In this document: piece after piece, positions 1 to 7,685 of the stretch | Layout of the letters: each line of letters begins with the position of its first letter | How positions within the stretch are numbered: the stretch's first letter is position 1 | DNA from: Tateyamaria omphalii | Lineage (GTDB): Bacteria > Pseudomonadota > Alphaproteobacteria > Rhodobacterales > Rhodobacteraceae | Reading direction: 5' to 3' | Assembly: GCF_001969365.1 (NCBI RefSeq) | Contig: NZ_CP019313.1 | Span: 20,457-84,456, forward strand | DNA: 64,000 nt | Made by a program: the position numbers and the translations under genes | The notes under the pieces: generated by a model | Told to the model about the DNA's origin: nothing | What the model saw: only the letters and a program-made list of their open reading frames with translations | Databases searched by the model: none

Positions 1-97
1 AGGCGAGCGTCTGCGGCGATTGCGCAAACAGCCCTGGGCCGTGCATCAGCTCGTGTGCGCCGGGATCAAATAGCTTGCCAAGCTTCTCTACCATCAT
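1..97 (-). CDS. Glycosidase-like beta-propeller protein, N-terminal fragment (cut by window edge)
   Basis: Only the first 32 codons are inside the window; the gene runs off the left edge. The start is ATG ATG at 97-92, overlapping the stop of the upstream gene as ATGA. The visible start (KLGKLFDPGAH, then GLFAQSPQTL) closely resembles the start of the neighbouring protein (KLGKVFDPVDH, then SFAQAPATL). It is therefore read as a second, tandem copy of the same GH43/GH32-superfamily five-bladed propeller family. It is the last visible gene of the minus-strand polysaccharide operon. Function and full length cannot be judged from this fragment. Confidence 0.6.
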   Translation of the reverse strand, partial: MMVEKLGKLFDPGAHELMHGPGLFAQSPQTLA

Positions 98-1062
98 GGG
101 CGTGCCTCAAGCCGTGCAAGTCCGAACCCTTCGCGGCCGACACCATTGCCGAGATAGGCCATGTAGGTGATGCCATCGACGGAAAAAACGTGGGGGTAGG
201 ATACCATTTCGCTGTCCCAACCCTCGTCCGACGGGTGCATCCCCGCCAGCGCATCGTCCCGGTGCCACGTGATCATGTCGTCGCTGTGGGCGTATCCGAT
301 GCGATACCCGCGGGCATGTCCGCGGTAGTCGGTGGAGTAACGGTAGCAAAAGAACATGTGATATCGTCCGTCGTGGAAGTGCACATCGGGGCTTGCCTGT
401 GCTTCATCCTCTTCGACGGCCGTGTCGATCAGGTGTGCGCCATGCTTGTGCCAGGTCCGCCCGTCCTCGGACCACGCCATGCGAATGCGGTAGACGGGTT
501 CGGCCCGCCCCGCGTGCATCAGCCATTTCGTGCCCGCGATGTAGAACAGATAGTACACGTCTCCAAATCGGCGCAGCTTTGGACCGCTCATCACAAAGGG
601 TTCGTCCGGTGACAGGCCGATGATCGGACCGGAACCCAGTTTTTCAAACCGGGTGCCGCCGTCCGTACTGAGTGCGGCGCCAATGGCCACATCAAAGGGC
701 ACACTTTCGCATCGCGTCCATCCCGCATAGCAGGCCAGGACGCCCTCATCGGTGTCGACTGCCGAAAACGGATAGGTTCCGAATTCGTCGAAGGTCCCCG
801 TCTCGCCCAGCTCAAGAACCGGCGCGTCCGCGACGCGGATCACGCGGGTCAGATTGCGACGATCCAGATCGACCCAGGCGGAGTAGCTTTTGAACTGCCC
901 GTTTGCGTCCGGGGCTGGCCGGGTCGAGAAGTAAACCCGCACGTGATCGTCGCGGATCAGCGTTGCAGGTGCCTGCGCAAAGGACGCCATCCAGTCGCGG
1001 CCCGGATGATCGACAGGGTCGAACACCTTGCCCAGCTTGGTCCAGACAAATCCGTCACTCAT
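94..1062 (-). CDS. GH43/GH32-superfamily glycosidase-like protein
   Basis: A 322-residue protein with the repeated sequence style of five-bladed beta-propeller glycosidases: blocks with VRVYFSTRP, FVMSGPKLRRFGDVYYLFYIAG, RMAWSEDGRTWHKHG, ASPDVHFHDGRYHMFFCYR, and a final Ser-Asp-Asp-Met-ITWHRD blade. There is no signal peptide, so it is probably cytoplasmic, as are similar proteins coded in O-antigen and capsule loci. Actual hydrolase activity is not shown; such proteins may process sugar intermediates. It overlaps the WbqC-like gene by 8 nt upstream and a likely paralogue by 4 nt downstream, so all three are probably co-translated. Confidence 0.75.
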   Translation of the reverse strand: MSDGFVWTKLGKVFDPVDHPGRDWMASFAQAPATLIRDDHVRVYFSTRPAPDANGQFKSYSAWVDLDRRNLTRVIRVADAPVLELGETGTFDEFGTYPFSAVDTDEGVLACYAGWTRCESVPFDVAIGAALSTDGGTRFEKLGSGPIIGLSPDEPFVMSGPKLRRFGDVYYLFYIAGTKWLMHAGRAEPVYRIRMAWSEDGRTWHKHGAHLIDTAVEEDEAQASPDVHFHDGRYHMFFCYRYSTDYRGHARGYRIGYAHSDDMITWHRDDALAGMHPSDEGWDSEMVSYPHVFSVDGITYMAYLGNGVGREGFGLARLEARP

Positions 1063-1768
1063 CTTTTGGCGCCACCATTTCGTAGCAATCGGTGATCAGG
1101 CTGCGTGCCGCATCCACTGAATTGAACATTATGATGTCGAGGATCGACAGATCCGGCACAAAGGGGTGCCCAAACTGTTCATATTCAATCGACGTCCGCC
1201 GCATGAAGTGCAGATCCATGCCGCGCGCCCGAAAAGCGGATGCCTGATAAAGGTCGAGACCGCCAATCGGGTTGACGTAGCTGGTTGCTGAGACAGCCTC
1301 GCAAATCGCCAGAACCCGGTCCTGTCCTTTCAGTCCTGTCGTGTCGCCAAGGGACGAGGACACAACGATGGGCGTATCCAGGCCCAGATAGGTGCAGACC
1401 CGCGTGACGCTGTGGTGAATGAAGGTGAACAGATTGCGTTCGGGATATCCTAGGATCTCTTCGACCACCGGCATGGCATTGGCGAATTGAGGCGCCTTGC
1501 GATACGCGTTTGCAATCTGCGCCATCAGCTTTTTGGGGTCATATGCATCGGCGATGTCGCGGTCACGGACATCAAGGTAATCGGAATCCTTGCGCAGCGG
1601 CAGGGTGAACATCACCGCTGCGCCATTGCGCAGGAACCGGTTGCGATTGATCCACCCTTTCTTGCTGAACTGGATATCGTCATAGACGACAAACGTGTCT
1701 GCATGCGCAATCAGCTGGAAATAGCCAATATAGGGCAGAAGATAGGGCTGCATGATCGCTGCGCGCAT
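1055..1768 (-). CDS. WbqC-like family protein
   Basis: A 237-residue protein starting MRAAIMQPYLLPYIGYFQLI, followed by the family blocks DTFVVYDDIQFSKKGWINRN, TLPL and a C-terminal segment containing IGGLDLY. These are hallmarks of the WbqC-like family (PF08889), found in O-antigen and capsule clusters and usually next to a DegT/DnrJ aminotransferase, as here. The enzymatic role of the family is not settled; a part in amino-sugar or N-acyl modification is only inferred from context. It lies 11 nt after the aminotransferase stop and overlaps the next gene. Confidence 0.85.
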   Translation of the reverse strand: MRAAIMQPYLLPYIGYFQLIAHADTFVVYDDIQFSKKGWINRNRFLRNGAAVMFTLPLRKDSDYLDVRDRDIADAYDPKKLMAQIANAYRKAPQFANAMPVVEEILGYPERNLFTFIHHSVTRVCTYLGLDTPIVVSSSLGDTTGLKGQDRVLAICEAVSATSYVNPIGGLDLYQASAFRARGMDLHFMRRTSIEYEQFGHPFVPDLSILDIIMFNSVDAARSLITDCYEMVAPKDE

Positions 1769-1779
1769 GGCAATACGCG

Positions 1780-2901
1780 CTATGTGCCGGAGGCGGCTGC
1801 ATCATGCAGCAGCGCGATGATGCGGGTCAGCGATGCCTGGTCGAGGCCGGGATAGATCGGCAGACACAGGATTTCATCTGCCGCGCGTGCCGCATGAGGC
1901 AGCAGCGTCTTGTCCGCTGTCGGCAGCGCGCTGTACATCGGGAATTCCGGGATGAGCGGATAGAAATAGCGCCGGGGGTGCACCCCTCGTTCTTTCATGT
2001 AGTGATACAGTGCATCGCGCGAAATCGGAAATTCGGGGCCGACGCGGATGGGGAAGTAGGCGTAGTTCGCCCGTATCTGTCCGCTGTCTTCCACGCAATG
2101 AATACCCGGCAGGTCAGCCAGCCGTTCGCGGTACTGGCGGTCAATCTCTGCCCGTTGCGCGATTGCCGCATCAATATGGTTGAGCTGGAGCAAGCCCATG
2201 GCTGCGTTGATCTCGCTCATCTTGCCGTTGATGCCGGTTTCGATCACCACTGTCTCGCCCTCGTGGCCGAAGTTTTTCAGCTGGTCGACATAGCGCTTCA
2301 TTTCTGGTGTCTTGCATACGACGGCCCCGCCTTCGAAGGTGTTGAACACCTTGGTTGCGTGAAAGCTGAGCACTGACAGGTCGCCATGGGTCAGGACCGA
2401 CCCGCAATGACATTCGACCCCAAAGGCGTGAGCGGCATCATACACGACCGGAATGCCGTGTTCCGCACCGATGGCGTCGATCGCATCAACATCGGCCGGA
2501 TGCCCATAGCAGTGGACGGGCAAAATGGCCGCGGTGTCCTTTGTGATGGCCGAATTGACCTGCGCGGGGTCGAGGTTCAGACTGACTGGATCCACATCCA
2601 CAAAGACCGGGGTGCACTCGGTCCAGAGAATGGCATGTGACGTCGCAACGAAGGAAAAGGGGGTCGTGATGACCTCACCCTTGATCCCAAGTGCGCGCAG
2701 TGCGGTCACAAGCGCGATGGTTCCGTTGTTGAACAGCGAGATATACGGCACCTTGAGGTAGTCGCACAGCGCTTGTTCCAGCTGCTGGTGATAGGGGCCG
2801 CTGTTTGTCAGGTGCCCGCTTTCCCAAATCTTGTTAAGCAGCCCCTGAAATTCTTCCAGTGGCGGCAGATGCGGGCGGGTGACGTAGATGTCTTGTGACA
2901 T
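1780..2901 (-). CDS. DegT/DnrJ/EryC1/StrS-family sugar aminotransferase
   Basis: A 373-residue PLP-dependent aminotransferase that would convert a nucleotide-linked keto sugar to an amino sugar, with glutamate as usual donor. Visible family signatures are NNGTIALVTALRAL (phosphate/PLP pocket), TTPFSFVATSHAI, the aspartate of VVYDAAHAFG, and SFHATKVFNTFEGGAVV, which carries the PLP-binding lysine. The C-terminal RRYFYPL is also typical. It resembles 4-aminotransferases more than the FdtB-like enzyme at the head of the cluster, so two different amino sugars, or two positions, may be aminated. A 342-nt gap separates it from fdtA upstream. Confidence 0.88.
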   Translation of the reverse strand: MSQDIYVTRPHLPPLEEFQGLLNKIWESGHLTNSGPYHQQLEQALCDYLKVPYISLFNNGTIALVTALRALGIKGEVITTPFSFVATSHAILWTECTPVFVDVDPVSLNLDPAQVNSAITKDTAAILPVHCYGHPADVDAIDAIGAEHGIPVVYDAAHAFGVECHCGSVLTHGDLSVLSFHATKVFNTFEGGAVVCKTPEMKRYVDQLKNFGHEGETVVIETGINGKMSEINAAMGLLQLNHIDAAIAQRAEIDRQYRERLADLPGIHCVEDSGQIRANYAYFPIRVGPEFPISRDALYHYMKERGVHPRRYFYPLIPEFPMYSALPTADKTLLPHAARAADEILCLPIYPGLDQASLTRIIALLHDAAASGT

Positions 2902-3243
2902 GAAGGGTTTGTGCCGACTGCTCTTTTTCCTGTGCGTCAGGATACCTACTGCGCAGCGTGAATTTTCACAATGGCTCTCTCCAGCAGCCGACGGGGCTGT
3001 CGTGCGAAACTGCGGGATGGAGAAACAGGTGTTCCATTTCCATCTGTGGACTTGTGCCTGTCCATCATCAGTTATCGGCCATCTGCTTGAGGCCTTGCTG
3101 GACCGGGTCGGTGCCGACGCGGAGCCCGAAGAGTTCGAGCATCAGGAATGGACCCATCCGTGTCCCAGTATTTAAGCCGGGAGACAGAGAACACGTTGGA
3201 CACCTGATACCCCTGACCGTCCGAAGCAAGGCCCTTTCAGCTG
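2902..3243. other. Intergenic stretch with a possible gene remnant
   Basis: No intact gene was recognised between the aminotransferase and fdtA. On the minus strand, a frame ending at a TGA at 3068-3070 reads for about 40 codons and includes TRMGPFLMLELFGLRVG. This is reminiscent of the C-terminal domain of 3-hydroxyacyl-CoA dehydrogenases (MGPxxLxDxxGLD). It has no usable start and no N-terminal half, so it is at best a relic, and the resemblance is weak. The stretch probably also carries the promoter for the downstream aminotransferase. Confidence 0.3.
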
Positions 3244-3672
3244 TCAGGCGGCCTGGCTTGCGGCCAGAAACTCGGAATAGTCGCGATAGTAGTCCGCTTC
3301 ATCGTAGAAGTGAGACGCGAGAACCATACACACGGCGCCCTGGCTGAAGTTGTCCATTTCGCGCCACACCATGTTCTTGATGTAGAGACCCTTTCTGGGG
3401 TTGCGCAGCCAGACATCCGCTTGCGTCGTGCCGTCGTCGATCTTCATGCGAAAGCTTCCTGACAGAGCGAAGATAACCTGTTCAAGCTCGCGGTGCGCGT
3501 GCCCGCCACGCTCGGAATCCACGGGGACATTGTAAAGGTAGTATACCCGCCGAATATCAAACGGAACGTGGCGGCCCCCTTCCATGAAGGTCAGATCACC
3601 GCGCGGATCAGAGACGATCGGCAGGTCGATCATGCGGGCGTTTCCGTTGAAGTGGGGGATGTCTTCGTTCAT
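3244..3672 (-). CDS. fdtA: dTDP-6-deoxy-hex-4-ulose 3,4-ketoisomerase (FdtA/WxcM-type cupin)
   Basis: A 142-residue single-domain cupin. It contains the FdtA/QdtA/WxcM signature: DPRGDLTFMEGGRHVPFDIRR, then YYLYNVP, GGHAHRELEQVIFALSGSF with the two catalytic-region histidines, and a C-terminal FYDEADYYRDY. Enzymes of this family move the keto group of dTDP-4-keto-6-deoxyglucose from C4 to C3, which then allows 3-amination. An FdtB-like 3-aminotransferase lies three genes upstream. RmlA and RmlB, needed to make the substrate, are not in this window. Whether the product has galacto (Fuc3N) or gluco (Qui3N) configuration cannot be told by eye. Confidence 0.85.
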   Translation of the reverse strand: MNEDIPHFNGNARMIDLPIVSDPRGDLTFMEGGRHVPFDIRRVYYLYNVPVDSERGGHAHRELEQVIFALSGSFRMKIDDGTTQADVWLRNPRKGLYIKNMVWREMDNFSQGAVCMVLASHFYDEADYYRDYSEFLAASQAA

Positions 3673-3814
3673 GTCGATGTCGTCTCAGGTTTGGTTTCTG
3701 TTGCCAAGGCTGGTGTCTGGTGCCTCCGCGTCCGCGGGGACTTCTTTCATACCGTGTGTGGCAGGATTTGAAACGTGTTTCTCGCGCTGCGCGGAGTTTG
3801 GCATACGAGCTGTA

Positions 3815-4813
3815 TCACCGGCTTTTGCGCCGGGCCATCAGGGCAGACAGTCGGGCAAGTCGCAAAAACCATGCGTGCGATCGAACGGCACGTTGGTACA
3901 CTGACCGCTTGAATGCGCTTGATCCCGATGCGGCCAAAGAGGTTTGAAACGCCTCAGAGCAGTGCATCGCGCGCCACACTTCGGTCAAGCGTGGCATTTC
4001 ACTGGCAAGGTGCGGCGCGTTGAACACTATCGCCTGTGCACGGATGGCAGCGCGCAAGGTGCGCAATGCAAAAGGCCCATGCACATCCGGCCCAAAGTCA
4101 TTGTCGCATATCAGCTGCCACAGGCGCAGACTGGCATCGGCCGCATCAAGTCGTGCCGCACTTGGACCCTTCGTGATTGCTGCGGCATTGTCCTGCCGGT
4201 AGAAAAACACCCCCTCGCAAAAGGCGATGCTGTCGCAGGCGAGAAAAAACCGTCGCACGGTGTATTCATCGGCAAAGGCGTTGAAGTCATCAAAGCCGTT
4301 GGTTTTCAGAAGGCGCATGGGCCACAGCGCGTTGCCCGGAATCGTCCAGTCCAGCGACGCGACAAAGGCCTCGCGCCCAGACAGGATGGCGGTTCGGTCG
4401 CCACGGTAACCAGTGATCCTGCGATCTTCGGCCCCATCGCGGTGGTAGAACACAACATCGGGAAGAACCGCATCGGCACCGGTCTCAACCGCCCGCGCAT
4501 GAAGTTGCGACAGCCAATCGGGAGAAAACAGATCATCCTGTGAGGAATAGACAAACCACCGCCCGGTTGCGTGCGGAGCCGCGAAATTCACTGCCTTGGC
4601 CGCGCTGCCAAGGTTTTGACCGGTGTTCATGTATGTGATCCGGTCGTCTGCGTCCGCGTGGCGTTGAATCACGGCGCGGCTGTCATCGGTCGAACAATCG
4701 TCGATGCACAGCACCTCGAACGCGGAAAAGTCCTGTTGGCGCAAGGACGCAAGTGTTTCGTCCAAATACGCCGCACCGTTGTAGACGGGCAGGAGAACGG
4801 AGATTTCAGCCAT
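3815..4813 (-). CDS. Family 2 glycosyltransferase
   Basis: A GT-A fold glycosyltransferase of about 332 residues. The chosen ATG (MAEISVLLPVYNG) lies 2 nt after the stop of the upstream gene; a start 15 codons earlier would overlap it by 43 nt. Motifs are LLPVYNGAAYLDETLASLRQQ, the nucleotide-binding IDDCSTDDS, and YSSQDDLFSPDWLSQL, which holds the metal-binding DxD equivalent. No membrane helices are evident, so it is cytoplasmic or membrane-associated. It probably adds one sugar of the repeat unit onto a lipid carrier. The acceptor is unknown. Confidence 0.85.
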   Translation of the reverse strand: MAEISVLLPVYNGAAYLDETLASLRQQDFSAFEVLCIDDCSTDDSRAVIQRHADADDRITYMNTGQNLGSAAKAVNFAAPHATGRWFVYSSQDDLFSPDWLSQLHARAVETGADAVLPDVVFYHRDGAEDRRITGYRGDRTAILSGREAFVASLDWTIPGNALWPMRLLKTNGFDDFNAFADEYTVRRFFLACDSIAFCEGVFFYRQDNAAAITKGPSAARLDAADASLRLWQLICDNDFGPDVHGPFALRTLRAAIRAQAIVFNAPHLASEMPRLTEVWRAMHCSEAFQTSLAASGSSAFKRSVYQRAVRSHAWFLRLARLSALMARRKSR

Positions 4814-4815
4814 GT

Positions 4816-5751
4816 TCAGCGCCCCATCTTGCGGGCGCGTCTGCGTTCTGATCGCCACGTGTAAAGAGCTAGCAAAGGGTGGCGTATCGCCAGACCACGA
4901 AACACGGCACCGTCGTCGGCGTAGTATGCAGTCCCCAGATCCGCCTTCACCTGTTCCTTGCGCAAGACATCCAGAACTCTGTGATTGCCGGTCAGGCCGA
5001 AGTGCAGTGCGTCGAGCGTCCGCTGGCGCATGATGGCCTGCTGCGCCGTGAAACCCTTTTTGCGCCGGTTTTTGAACGCGGCCATGTCCACATGGTACCC
5101 GTCGGAACTTGTCAGGCCAGTGCCCAGTCGATACTTCACAAGCGGTTTCTTGATCACCGCAACGCGGTCTTCCAAGGCGGCGCGGAAGCCAAGCACCAAA
5201 TCCTCATAAGCATCCGGGTCGAGGGGACCGTACTTTTCATAAAGACTGCGGTGCCACGCGCCCGTCGCACCGATATACAGCGCCTTGGACCGGGCAGCCC
5301 GGGCGGTATCCCAGCTATTGTAGAACAGCGCGGTTCTGAAATTCCCATCGACCGGCTGGTCATCGGGGTCAATCACGTCAGCGTAAGAGCAGACAAGCAA
5401 GGCGTCCTCTTCCTCGAACGCCTGCGCAATCCTGGCGCTGCGATGCGGATAGGACATGTCATCGCCCGCCGCAGCGATCAGCACGTCACCGTTGCTGAGT
5501 TCGTGTGTCTTGTCGAGGTTGCCCGCAAGCCCGAGGTTGTGCGGGTTACGGTTGAGGATAATCCGGTGCGGTCCGCTATAGCCCGCCACTGTTTTCTCGA
5601 TCACGTCAAAGGTGTCATCCGGCGAACAATCATCCGAGATGACGATTTCCAAGGCGACATCCGTCTGCTCAAGCGCCGATCTGACCGCCGCTGCCACGGT
5701 GTCGCGCTGATTGTATGTCAGCAGGATATAGGAGAGTGATGGCGATGACAT
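4816..5751 (-). CDS. Family 2 glycosyltransferase
   Basis: A 311-residue GT2 enzyme with YILLTYNQRDTVAAAVRSAL at the N-terminus, the nucleotide-binding VISDDCSPDDT, and the DxD-like IAAAGDDMSYPHR. It lies directly upstream of the second GT2 gene and 21 nt after the FdtB-like gene, so the three are probably co-transcribed. The basic C-terminal tail (RSERRRARKMGR) may bind the membrane surface. Donor and acceptor sugars are not predictable; transfer of the dTDP-amino-sugar made by the neighbouring enzymes is a reasonable guess. Confidence 0.85.
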   Translation of the reverse strand: MSSPSLSYILLTYNQRDTVAAAVRSALEQTDVALEIVISDDCSPDDTFDVIEKTVAGYSGPHRIILNRNPHNLGLAGNLDKTHELSNGDVLIAAAGDDMSYPHRSARIAQAFEEEDALLVCSYADVIDPDDQPVDGNFRTALFYNSWDTARAARSKALYIGATGAWHRSLYEKYGPLDPDAYEDLVLGFRAALEDRVAVIKKPLVKYRLGTGLTSSDGYHVDMAAFKNRRKKGFTAQQAIMRQRTLDALHFGLTGNHRVLDVLRKEQVKADLGTAYYADDGAVFRGLAIRHPLLALYTWRSERRRARKMGR

Positions 5752-5772
5752 TCTGATGGTTGCGGTCCGACA

Positions 5773-6888
5773 CTACAGCGTCGGCGCCACCCTGTTGACG
5801 GTCTCGATGACCCGGTCCACGTCCGCGTCGGGCATCTGCGGTCCGATCGGCAGGCTGAGCATGTTGTCTGCCAGCGTCTCGGCCAGCGGGAACGCGCCCG
5901 CGGCATATCCAAGCTCGGCATAGGCTTTTTGCCGATGCGGCGCGATCGGGTAGTGGATCAGGGTGCTGATCCCCTCCTCGGACAGCTTGGCCATCAGGGC
6001 GTCCCGCTTCGGGTGTTGCACAACATAAAGGTGCCAGACCGGATCGGCCCAGTTCGGGACGAAGGGCGTCGTGACATCCTGCAGCGCGCTGCTGTACCGG
6101 CCCGCAATCTCGCGCCGCCGCGCCGTCCACGCATCCAGATGCTCAAGTTTGACCGCCAGGGCAGCGGCCTGCACTGGATCAAGCCGACTGTTGGTGCCCT
6201 GTTCATCGTTTACGTATTTCTTGCTGGAGCCATAGTTGCCCAGCACGCGAACCTGGTCTGCGATGTCTGCACGGTCCGTGGTGATCGCCCCGCCATCGCC
6301 TAGCGCGCCGAGGTTCTTGCCGGGATAAAAGCTCCAGCATACCACGTCACCATGGGCGCCGATGCGGCGGCCCTTATACATGGCACCATGCGCCTGGGCT
6401 GCATCCTCAACCAGGGCAAGGTTGTGTTTTTGGGCAACTTCGAGGAGCGGATCAAGATCAGCGGGTTGGCCGTAAAGGTGAACAGCGATCACCGCACGGG
6501 TGCGTGCTGTGATGGCAGCCGGAATAAGCGCCGGATCGACGTTGTAGGTCTGCGCGTGCGGTTCAACCGGGATCGGCGTTGCACCGACGGCGGACACGGC
6601 GAGCCATGTGGCCACGAATGTGTGGGACGGCACGATGACCTCATCGCCGGGGCCGATGTCCAGGGCGCGCAGGCCCAGGATCAGCGCATCAAGGCCGTTG
6701 GCGACACCCACACAATGGGCTGCACCGCAATAGGCGGCATAGGCTGCCTCGAAAGCCTCAACCTCCGGCCCTTGAATGTACCACCCGCTTGCCAGAACGC
6801 GCTGAACGGCCGCGTCAATGTCCGGTTGCAGCGCCAGATAGGCCGCGCGAAGATCGAGAAAGGGGATGTGCGCCATGTACTCAGCCAT
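5773..6888 (-). CDS. dTDP-3-keto-6-deoxyhexose 3-aminotransferase (FdtB/QdtB-like, DegT family)
   Basis: A 371-residue DegT/DnrJ-family aminotransferase. It starts with the IPFLDLRAAY motif usual for FdtB/QdtB enzymes, then GPEVEAFEAAYAAYCG, GVANGLDALILGLRAL, IVPSHTFVATWLA, VEDAAQAHGA, and SFYPGKNLGALGDGGA with the PLP lysine, followed by NYGSSKKY. Reported FdtB/QdtB enzymes aminate C3 after FdtA/QdtA isomerisation, and fdtA is three genes downstream. The codon at 6876 (MAHIPFLDL) is an equally good start. It is the first gene of the minus-strand operon and is divergent from the GNAT gene, with 152 nt between them for promoters. Confidence 0.85.
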   Translation of the reverse strand: MAEYMAHIPFLDLRAAYLALQPDIDAAVQRVLASGWYIQGPEVEAFEAAYAAYCGAAHCVGVANGLDALILGLRALDIGPGDEVIVPSHTFVATWLAVSAVGATPIPVEPHAQTYNVDPALIPAAITARTRAVIAVHLYGQPADLDPLLEVAQKHNLALVEDAAQAHGAMYKGRRIGAHGDVVCWSFYPGKNLGALGDGGAITTDRADIADQVRVLGNYGSSKKYVNDEQGTNSRLDPVQAAALAVKLEHLDAWTARRREIAGRYSSALQDVTTPFVPNWADPVWHLYVVQHPKRDALMAKLSEEGISTLIHYPIAPHRQKAYAELGYAAGAFPLAETLADNMLSLPIGPQMPDADVDRVIETVNRVAPTL

Positions 6889-7040
6889 ATTCCAAGGTTC
6901 GGGTTTGCCGTCGGTCTACACTTGTTCTTGCCGATGTGGAATGCGACAGTCACTCGCCTTATTCGGCTATTTGGTGGACCGTTTGCAACCAGATCGGACC
7001 CAACGCGCCGTCGCGCAACGACAACAGAGGTGATCAGACC

Positions 7041-7601
7041 ATGACGCAGAAGGGCGTTGAACGGATTGAGGGTGTGCGCCTGGCCCTACGCCTGGCGCGA
7101 CCCGAAGACGCCGGGTACATCCACGGGCTGCGCATGGATCCAGCCTACAACCAGCACCTTTCCGCGGTGACGGGCACGGTGGAGGATCAGGCAAACTGGC
7201 TGCACCGCTACCTAGACCGCGAAGCGGCGGGTGAAGAGTTCTATTATGTCATAGAGCGGCGAGACACGGCGCAGCCCTGCGGCCTTGTTCGGCTCTACGA
7301 CATCGAAGCGGATCACTTCACCTGGGGCAGTTGGATCCTTGACAGTACAAAGCCGTCGAAGGCAGCGTTGGAAAGTGCCGTGCTGAGTTACGTGATCGCG
7401 TTCGAGCGTTTGGGCCTCGCGACATCCAACTTTGATGCGCGCATCGGCAACGCCCGCGCCCTGGCGTTTTACAGGCGATTGGGTGCTGTTGAGACGGGGC
7501 GCGATGCGCAGGACATCTTTTTCCGCTACACACGTGCGCAATTTGAAAGAGACAAGGACCGTCACATGGGCGTCTTGCGGAATGCGCAAACGGCGCAATG
7601 A
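7041..7601 (+). CDS. GNAT-family acetyltransferase (RimJ/RimL type)
   Basis: A 186-residue protein. The start was placed at the ATG preceded by AGAGGTGA; the open frame extends further upstream but that part looks non-coding. The sequence follows the GNAT layout: RLALRLARPEDAGYIHGLR at the start, PCGLVRLYDIE (beta 4), WGSWILD, ALESAVLSYVIAFERLGL, and the C-terminal block DARIGNARALAFYRRLGAVETGR. Known FdtC/QdtC acetyltransferases for 3-amino sugars are hexapeptide-repeat proteins, not GNATs. If this enzyme N-acylates the FdtA/FdtB product, it would be a non-homologous replacement, as PseH and WecD show for other amino sugars. That role is inferred from position only. Confidence 0.8.
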   Translation: MTQKGVERIEGVRLALRLARPEDAGYIHGLRMDPAYNQHLSAVTGTVEDQANWLHRYLDREAAGEEFYYVIERRDTAQPCGLVRLYDIEADHFTWGSWILDSTKPSKAALESAVLSYVIAFERLGLATSNFDARIGNARALAFYRRLGAVETGRDAQDIFFRYTRAQFERDKDRHMGVLRNAQTAQ

Positions 7602-7685
7602 CGCTGTGTCGTCGTTTCGACTTTACAGAATATGGTTTAATGCCTAGCTGTCCATCCTTGTCCAACGGAACCAGAATGTATCTGC

